From: JAQVUB01 sp033809415
GTDB lineage: Bacteria; Verrucomicrobiota; Lentisphaeria; Oligosphaerales; Oligosphaeraceae
Assembly (NCBI GenBank): GCA_033809415.1
Contig: JAPXLT010000158.1
Coordinates: forward strand, 1-10,617
DNA: 10,617 nucleotides
Direction of reading: 5' to 3'
Within the stretch, counting starts at the first letter, position 1, and each line of letters opens with the position of its first letter. The translations under genes were made by a program, and so were the position numbers. Below the pieces are notes generated by a model. It worked only from the letters and a program-made list of their open reading frames with translations, had not been told where the DNA came from and did not search any database. Of this stretch, positions 6,072 to 10,617 are shown in pieces.

Positions 6072-9000
6072 TTAATTTGCCTGAAGCTCGATCTTATATT
6101 GGCGATAATTGCCGGAAGGACGTATTGTCAGCTTGCCTTTGTCGCCTGAAGCTGCAAAAGGATGCCAGCTGCCATCCGGTAATTTGCCTGTGACCGTAAC
6201 ATTGGAGGTAGTGCTGTTCAGCCAGTATTCCAGATCAATGACTGCCTCTTCAACCCCTTCATTTGGCAATGTCTGCCCTCTCGGCACGCTTCCAAGCGGA
6301 TAGAATACGACAGTCTTTTCATCCAATTTGCGGACGGCGCCAGCCCCGTTTATAACGAGTCCTTCAACAGATTTCGAGCCTTGCCACGCATCCAGGTACA
6401 GTTGTTCCGGTGTGCGGCAGTAATCAATGATCGTGCCATCAGCTGCACGAACGGAACAGCTTACAATCTTCCCGTCGGGTGATGTCGCATAAAATCCCCA
6501 TGGCGGCAAGATCACACTCCCGCCTCGAGGACTGCTTATCGCCCAATCTTCAGCCTTGTTGTAGTTGACATGGATTACAGTGCCATTTTTATATGATTTC
6601 CGGATACGCCCATGCAGATATGATTTCGAAGCGATTGCTTTCGATGTTTCCTGATATTCGCTCCCATTGAAGTATTCAATGGCATCGATCTCTTCCAGCA
6701 GGTAGAACGGATGCATCGGAGCAAAGAGATACCAAAGTTTGGCAACCCCATGCATGGTCATGTAGCTGATGTCCCAGGCAATGGCCATGGCGGCATTGCC
6801 AAAGCCGTAGAGGGCTGCATAATATTGGCGAAGGCCCTCATTGTGAAATGTGCCGTGCGGCATTGGATTGTCACCTCGATTCTGGAAGGCATGTGCCCCG
6901 GGACTCATGCCAACCAGCGTAGAACGTGGCGCAATGCGATAGGCATTGAATTCAGGAAGCATTGGCAGGGAAGATGGCCCTTTTGGAGCAGTCGTCATAA
7001 TCGTGCCGTATGACCCTGATGTCAATCCGGCATAAAGCCATTGATAACATCCTTCACTGTATACTAATCCCGCAGCACACTCCAATTCCTGCTTGGCAAG
7101 CTGTGCACAGGCAAGAATATGGTTTTTACCTGAAAGCGGATAGCCTGGTTCGAGATCGACCGTTCCTCCCCAGAAACACCGTATCGTGATCACATCTGAA
7201 TAGACACCATCCAACGGCCCCCAATGCTCCTTTATGCTGTCAGAAATTTCTTTCTGATATTTCGAATAGCAGCTGGGTTTCAAGCGGCAAAAACCGAGGC
7301 ATCCCATTTCCGGCTGATAAAATACATTCCTTGCCAACGAAAATGGGTCGTAATTGAAACGATTGCAATCGGCGTCGGTGTAATACGTGTACATGCCGAA
7401 AAGATTTCCGTCTTTCCGAACTTTGGCAATGAACTCTTTGTGGTTGATGTCTCTGAACAATTCCGGTGCTGGTCTGCCGTCGTAAGCCTGTTGATAGCTG
7501 AATGGCACCTCATCACCATGTTTTTTGCGAACGAGCCTGTCAACCGCATTGTCCGAGGGTGCCTGTGTCCAAAAGAGCCAGTAGAACAGATTATTCAATC
7601 CCATATCCATAATCTGCTGATATTGTTCGTTGTTGGCATTATTCACACCAAAGAAGAAATAGTTTTTGGCCTTATCCCTGTCATGCAAGTCCGGGGTTGG
7701 CGCAATCGGAAAAACCTCGGAGAGTACGGGCGATGCAGTCAGGAAGATGCGGTCCTTGATCTGATGGCGTGACAGGTCTGCCATAAGCATGTAAGTACTG
7801 CCGCCATTGTACAAGACTTTGCCATTCTCGATGCGGGAATCGGTGTAAAAATCTCCCGCATCGGAGCAATAGAAATCGTGTCCGCCATAAAAGAATATTC
7901 CGTTCGAGTGGACGACGCCGGGGCCAAGTCTTCCGTTTGTCAATCCGGCAAAGCAGAAATATGGCACACTTAGGAGTTCCGGATTCGTCATGCCCGTCAA
8001 TGCCCCCAATGCAATGCCGCCGCCATTGGGATTCGTTGAAGTAATGTCAATGACCAGGCTCCGGTTGATTAATTGGAATTTCCAGACAGAGACACTTTCT
8101 CGAGCATAGTTGTCACTCCATGTCAAAGCAAGTGTTTGCGTTGCAGGATCAAAAGTTTCCTGCAGCAGTGTGCCGGACACCCGTTTGGGGCGTGTACCAT
8201 TTGGATGGTGCTGGATGCCGCCGCCATCCATGGGCTTGAAAGTTTCGTTGCCGCAGACAACCGTGATGTCATCAAGCGTGCCGTTGACCGGCTTGTAAGT
8301 ATATGTAACTTCCCCTGAAGAACTTTTAACGTTGAAAATGTAAGTGCCATCCTCGTCTTTGCTAACTTTGCTGGATTCAGCAGGAACAGGTGGTATCATC
8401 CCCGTGGAAACTGCCGGTATCTTGACGGAAAACTCATCCGAGGCCATCTGGGATTTCTCGAATGGATAAACACTTATTGGCCCCAAGCCAAAATAATCGT
8501 GTTCCTTGGTGCCGGCAAAATTTCGAATTGCGATGCTTTTCAAACGATAGTTCTTTGTCACATCGAACTTTTCGAAGGGGTCTCTAAAGTCACAAGGATG
8601 GCACATGGGACCGCGGCATCCCAGCTTCATCGCCAGATTACGCGTAATCTCCTTGCCACTGTCATCCATAATCGTCACGCTGGCAGTCCGCTGTATGGCA
8701 TACGAAAACTCCCATCCCCAACTCCACATTTCAAGCATTGTGAAGCCAGACCCCAAGTCGATGGGCTGCTTTGCAGTCAGGATGATCTGACTGTCACTAT
8801 TAAGTTTATCACAGTAGACCTTCAGGCCGGGCGCACCGAAGAAAGTAAATTCGGTGGTGCTTACCATTTTTGCCGATGCACCTTCCGGCGCCCCCTTGAG
8901 TTCCAGACCCCACATGGCTGCATCAGACATTGCACAAACAGTGCGTCCACGTGCCTTGGCACCATTGCGCATGCCATGTACCTGTTGGGCAAGCGTAAAC

Positions 9001-9572
9001 TCGATTTCCGGATTTTCCTGGAACGGAAGCGTCACACGCCTTGGCGATTGCACAATCTTTAGCACGATAGTGACAAGATCGCCGGCGGAGGCAGACTTGA
9101 AGGCGGAGGTGACATCAATATCCAGAACGCTTGCTTTTGCAACCTTGGCGCTATCCGCTTCGACCGAGCAAATTTTCTCGATGGCATGATAATCGCTAGC
9201 CTGAATCATTGGTCTGGCACCTTGTACGACATAAGCAGCAAGTTCAGGAATCGCCACTTCGTCGGTACCGGCATACACCAGTTTCACGGTCGCTTTATGC
9301 AATAAACGCTGCTCCAACTCTCGATGGAAATCAGGCATGCGATATTTCAAAACAAGTCGCTGGTCAAAACTGTTCTGTGATGGATCAAATATCAGGGTGG
9401 GACGATCCAGTATTAACGCAAACCCATCGCCAAAGTTTCCGCTTCCATCCAGTGAGTCCGCCACCTCCGGTATCAATGTCGCAAAATCATTGCCGATATA
9501 ATAATCAACCTTGGCAGCAATTACTGCAGAATAGACAAAAATAAATAGAAGCGCGGTAAAGTGGAATTTCAT
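6072..9572 (-). CDS. Large secreted multidomain glycoside hydrolase-like protein
   Basis: A 1166-aa protein from the ATG at 9572, chosen because it follows AGGAGG by 9 nt and places a signal peptide (residues 1-19, FTALLFIFVYSAVIA core) at the N-terminus. The longer in-frame start at 9662 would bury this peptide. Residues ~20-190 look like a DNRLRE/CBM96-type beta domain (VLDIDVTSAF with LVTIVLKIV). Residues ~200-380 are a second beta-rich region. Residues ~400-620 resemble the beta super-sandwich before some GH barrels. A TIM-like barrel spans roughly 637-990: NYFFFGVNN, NLFYWLFW, LFGMYTYYTDAD, DGVYSDVIT (D788-T796) and GLVYSEGCY. D793 and E840 are candidate nucleophile and acid/base by analogy with GH36/GH101-type barrels. 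The C-terminus (~1000-1166) is a beta domain with LPPWGFYATSPDGK. No family is assigned with confidence, and GH101/GH129 or DUF5696-like groups are alternatives. It is second in the operon after the pseudopilin, so substrate capture and cleavage at the cell surface are plausible. Confidence 0.75.
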   Translation of the reverse strand: MKFHFTALLFIFVYSAVIAAKVDYYIGNDFATLIPEVADSLDGSGNFGDGFALILDRPTLIFDPSQNSFDQRLVLKYRMPDFHRELEQRLLHKATVKLVYAGTDEVAIPELAAYVVQGARPMIQASDYHAIEKICSVEADSAKVAKASVLDIDVTSAFKSASAGDLVTIVLKIVQSPRRVTLPFQENPEIEFTLAQQVHGMRNGAKARGRTVCAMSDAAMWGLELKGAPEGASAKMVSTTEFTFFGAPGLKVYCDKLNSDSQIILTAKQPIDLGSGFTMLEMWSWGWEFSYAIQRTASVTIMDDSGKEITRNLAMKLGCRGPMCHPCDFRDPFEKFDVTKNYRLKSIAIRNFAGTKEHDYFGLGPISVYPFEKSQMASDEFSVKIPAVSTGMIPPVPAESSKVSKDEDGTYIFNVKSSSGEVTYTYKPVNGTLDDITVVCGNETFKPMDGGGIQHHPNGTRPKRVSGTLLQETFDPATQTLALTWSDNYARESVSVWKFQLINRSLVIDITSTNPNGGGIALGALTGMTNPELLSVPYFCFAGLTNGRLGPGVVHSNGIFFYGGHDFYCSDAGDFYTDSRIENGKVLYNGGSTYMLMADLSRHQIKDRIFLTASPVLSEVFPIAPTPDLHDRDKAKNYFFFGVNNANNEQYQQIMDMGLNNLFYWLFWTQAPSDNAVDRLVRKKHGDEVPFSYQQAYDGRPAPELFRDINHKEFIAKVRKDGNLFGMYTYYTDADCNRFNYDPFSLARNVFYQPEMGCLGFCRLKPSCYSKYQKEISDSIKEHWGPLDGVYSDVITIRCFWGGTVDLEPGYPLSGKNHILACAQLAKQELECAAGLVYSEGCYQWLYAGLTSGSYGTIMTTAPKGPSSLPMLPEFNAYRIAPRSTLVGMSPGAHAFQNRGDNPMPHGTFHNEGLRQYYAALYGFGNAAMAIAWDISYMTMHGVAKLWYLFAPMHPFYLLEEIDAIEYFNGSEYQETSKAIASKSYLHGRIRKSYKNGTVIHVNYNKAEDWAISSPRGGSVILPPWGFYATSPDGKIVSCSVRAADGTIIDYCRTPEQLYLDAWQGSKSVEGLVINGAGAVRKLDEKTVVFYPLGSVPRGQTLPNEGVEEAVIDLEYWLNSTTSNVTVTGKLPDGSWHPFAASGDKGKLTIRPSGNYRQYKIELQAN

Positions 9573-9581
9573 GAGCAGGTG

Positions 9582-9587
9582 CCTCCT
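9582..9587 (-). promoter_or_regulatory. Ribosome binding site deciding the start at 9572
   Basis: AGGAGG on the minus strand, 9 nt from the ATG at 9572. The pseudopilin gene upstream uses the same 9-nt spacing. It makes the longer frame opening at 9662, which overlaps the preceding gene, unlikely. Confidence 0.85.
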
Positions 9588-9590
9588 GAG

Positions 9591-9613
9591 AAAAATTCGT
9601 GCCTTGTCGTGGG
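9591..9613 (-). repeat. Copy of the AAGGCACGAA intergenic motif
   Basis: On the minus strand this reads as CACGACAAGGCACGAA followed by a T-run. It is very close to 2022-2044 on the plus strand, sharing the exact 10-mer AAGGCACGAA and the following T-rich stretch ending in TTTTTCT/TTTTCT. It lies in the 76-nt gap between pseudopilin and hydrolase, just upstream of the Shine-Dalgarno. Confidence 0.45.
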
Positions 9614-9648
9614 TAAAAAAATGGGTTGTGCACGCCAGCCTAGACTGA

Positions 9649-10359
9649 TTATGGCCTTTCAACCAGCAGAATCTGCTGATACGGTTGCTTCACGACGCTG
9701 AATGAACCGCAATGACCATCCAAATAGAGGCAATTGGTCATGTAATTGTGTGGAGGGATGCCAAGTTTGGCATCTGCCAAAGTCTGGCTGAAAGCATAGA
9801 CAATATACCAGTAATTTGGCGCCACTGTCCAATTTCCTAAATCCATAATGGTCACATTGTCACTCGGACGGGAAAACATCCTTTCCACCTTGTACCCTTT
9901 ATGCGGCGTCAATGCCAGGTTCTGACCTTTTTCGCCAAGAACATTGCTGTTTGCACCATACCCCATCTGACGCCCGGCCTTTAAATCCGCACGGCTGTCA
10001 CGGGTCGGACAGTAAAAGGTTGGACTGTATGGCTTGAGATACCCCCCGAGGAAACCATAGTCAACATTGTTAAATGCCGGATTATTGGCAGTAGCGTATG
10101 GCGCCCATTGCATGTACAGTGTCGCCGTCCTAATGGTGGTGTCGATGACGGGCGGAAGATATCCGCCAAAGTCATCGGAATACATCGAAATGGCCAGCCC
10201 AATCGTCTTCAGATTGCTTGTACAGGAAATGGCTCTCGCTTTCTCACGGGCTTTGCTTAACGCCGGCAAAAGCATCGAAGCAAGAATGGCAATGATCGCG
10301 ATAACGACCAGCAACTCAATCAGAGTAAACAACTTGCATCTCTTGGCGTGCGTGTTCAT
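9649..10359 (-). CDS. Type II secretion/type IV pilus-like pseudopilin with H-X9-DG domain
   Basis: A 236-aa prepilin-like protein. A short basic leader (MNTHAKRCKL) precedes FTLIELLVV: F11 would be mature residue 1 and E15 the conserved Glu5. Residues 11-32 are the hydrophobic assembly and membrane helix, followed by the ALSKAREKARA amphipathic stretch (34-43) common in Lentisphaerota. Near the C-terminus H204-N-Y...D214-G215 is an exact H-X9-DG motif, the signature of the DUF1559-like pseudopilin head found in Planctomycetes and Lentisphaerota. The residue before the expected cleavage site is L10 rather than the usual glycine. Starts at 10365 and 10386 are possible in frame, but 10359 sits 9 nt from AGGAGG. 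It is the first gene of the operon with two glycoside-hydrolase-like proteins, suggesting a pseudopilin dedicated to a polysaccharide-use locus rather than a housekeeping secretion system. Confidence 0.92.
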   Translation of the reverse strand: MNTHAKRCKLFTLIELLVVIAIIAILASMLLPALSKAREKARAISCTSNLKTIGLAISMYSDDFGGYLPPVIDTTIRTATLYMQWAPYATANNPAFNNVDYGFLGGYLKPYSPTFYCPTRDSRADLKAGRQMGYGANSNVLGEKGQNLALTPHKGYKVERMFSRPSDNVTIMDLGNWTVAPNYWYIVYAFSQTLADAKLGIPPHNYMTNCLYLDGHCGSFSVVKQPYQQILLVERP

Positions 10360-10368
10360 TGGCATGTT

Positions 10369-10374
10369 CCTCCT
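10369..10374 (-). promoter_or_regulatory. Ribosome binding site of the pseudopilin gene
   Basis: AAGGAGGAA on the minus strand. Its AGGAGG core lies 9 nt from the ATG at 10359 but only 3 nt from the ATG at 10365, favouring the shorter product. Confidence 0.85.
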
Positions 10375-10386
10375 TGTCAAATCCAT

Positions 10387-10501
10387 TTTTTTTGTATTAC
10401 TCGCTCAAAATCTTCTTTTTTGTGAAAGATTTTTTGAAAAGAAAGCTTCAAGTCATTGGCATACAACCCTTTTAAGGTGCCGCTAATTCCTGTCTTTTTT
10501 C
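10387..10501 (-). other. AT-rich upstream region of the pseudopilin-hydrolase operon
   Basis: No gene is supported here. The operon promoter should lie in this stretch or in the repeats beyond it. TAATAC on the minus strand (plus coordinates 10394-10399) is a possible -10, but I find no good -35 at the right distance. An 8-bp inverted repeat AAAATCTT/AAGATTTT (10407-10414, 10426-10433) with an 11-nt AT-rich loop could be an operator-like or structural element. Confidence 0.3.
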
Positions 10502-10582
10502 TCCGACTGATCCGACCGATCCGACCGATCCGACCGATCTACTTGATCCGTCCGATCCGTCCGATCCGACTGATCCGTCCGA
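10502..10582. repeat. Nonamer tandem array with a GATC at every unit junction
   Basis: Nine 9-bp units of consensus TCCG(A/T)C(C/T)GA; the fifth is degenerate (TCTACTTGA). Each of the eight junctions creates GATC, starting at 10509, 10518, 10527, 10536, 10545, 10554, 10563 and 10572, exactly 9 bp apart. The degenerate unit still preserves GATC on both sides. It lies about 140 bp upstream of the pseudopilin start. Confidence 0.93.
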
Positions 10583-10589
10583 TTTGTTG

Positions 10590-10617
10590 TCCGTGTCCCG
10601 TCCGTGTCCCGTCCGTG
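10590..10617. repeat. 11-mer tandem array (TCCGTGTCCCG), truncated by window end
   Basis: Two full 11-bp units TCCGTGTCCCG and the first 6 bp of a third, continuing past the end. It follows the nonamer array after a 7-nt spacer (TTTGTTG). It shares the TCCG start with the nonamers but has a different period. Confidence 0.85.

Noticed and set aside
9573..9662. Longer N-terminus of the secreted hydrolase-like protein, starting at 9662
   Set aside because: It overlaps the pseudopilin stop, lacks a Shine-Dalgarno and places 30 residues before a typical signal peptide.
10407..10433. Rho-independent terminator from the AAAATCTT/AAGATTTT inverted repeat
   Set aside because: The stem is almost wholly A-T with an 11-nt loop, so it would be weak, and no plus-strand gene ends just before it.

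Overview
The window looks like chromosomal DNA from a member of the Lentisphaerota (Victivallales/Oligosphaerales-like) within the PVC superphylum. The best clue is the pseudopilin at the right end: an FTLIELLVVIAIIAILAS-type N-terminus, a following LLPALSKAREKAR stretch and a C-terminal H-X9-DG motif, a combination abundant in Lentisphaerota and related phyla. Large secreted or cytoplasmic glycoside-hydrolase-like proteins beside such a pilin, and intergenic short tandem repeats, fit the same picture. The taxonomic assignment is an inference from sequence style, not a search result.

Layout, left to right. (1) 8-140: an array of 19 heptamers (CCCTGCA/CCCTGTC) ending 20 nt before a gene. (2) 161-1986, + strand: a translationally coupled pair (ATGA overlap) of a small signal-peptide protein of unknown function and a divergent protein with the S-adenosylhomocysteine hydrolase (SAHH) fold that keeps the NAD site but appears to lack several catalytic residues. 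(3) 1987-2463: non-coding, with ACGAAAA-type repeats, three TGTCCAC-type nonamers and a second array of 24 heptamers. (4) 2464-2695, + strand: two identical tRNA-Asp(GTC) genes and a clear intrinsic terminator. (5) 2779-4533, + strand: a 584-aa protein with a long coiled coil and a C-terminal YacP/Rae1-like NYN (PIN-fold) ribonuclease domain. (6) 10359 down to 4550, - strand: a probable three-gene operon of pseudopilin, 1166-aa secreted glycoside-hydrolase-like protein and 493-aa GHL10-like TIM-barrel protein lacking a signal peptide. It converges on the NYN gene with a 16-nt gap. (7) 10502-10617: a nonamer array carrying a GATC every 9 bp, followed by an 11-mer array that runs off the window.

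The minus-strand operon reads as a polysaccharide or glycoconjugate degradation module: a surface pseudopilin possibly linked to substrate capture, an exported multidomain enzyme, and an intracellular enzyme that could act on imported fragments. Starts were moved from the longest possible ORFs to internal ATGs where a Shine-Dalgarno and signal peptide agree (161, 9572, 10359), and one GTG start (6031) is well supported. I see no CRISPR array, transposase, phage gene or classical defence system. The more unusual items are the G-quadruplex-capable heptamer arrays, the GATC-phased array, the SAHH-fold probable pseudoenzyme and the coiled-coil/NYN fusion.
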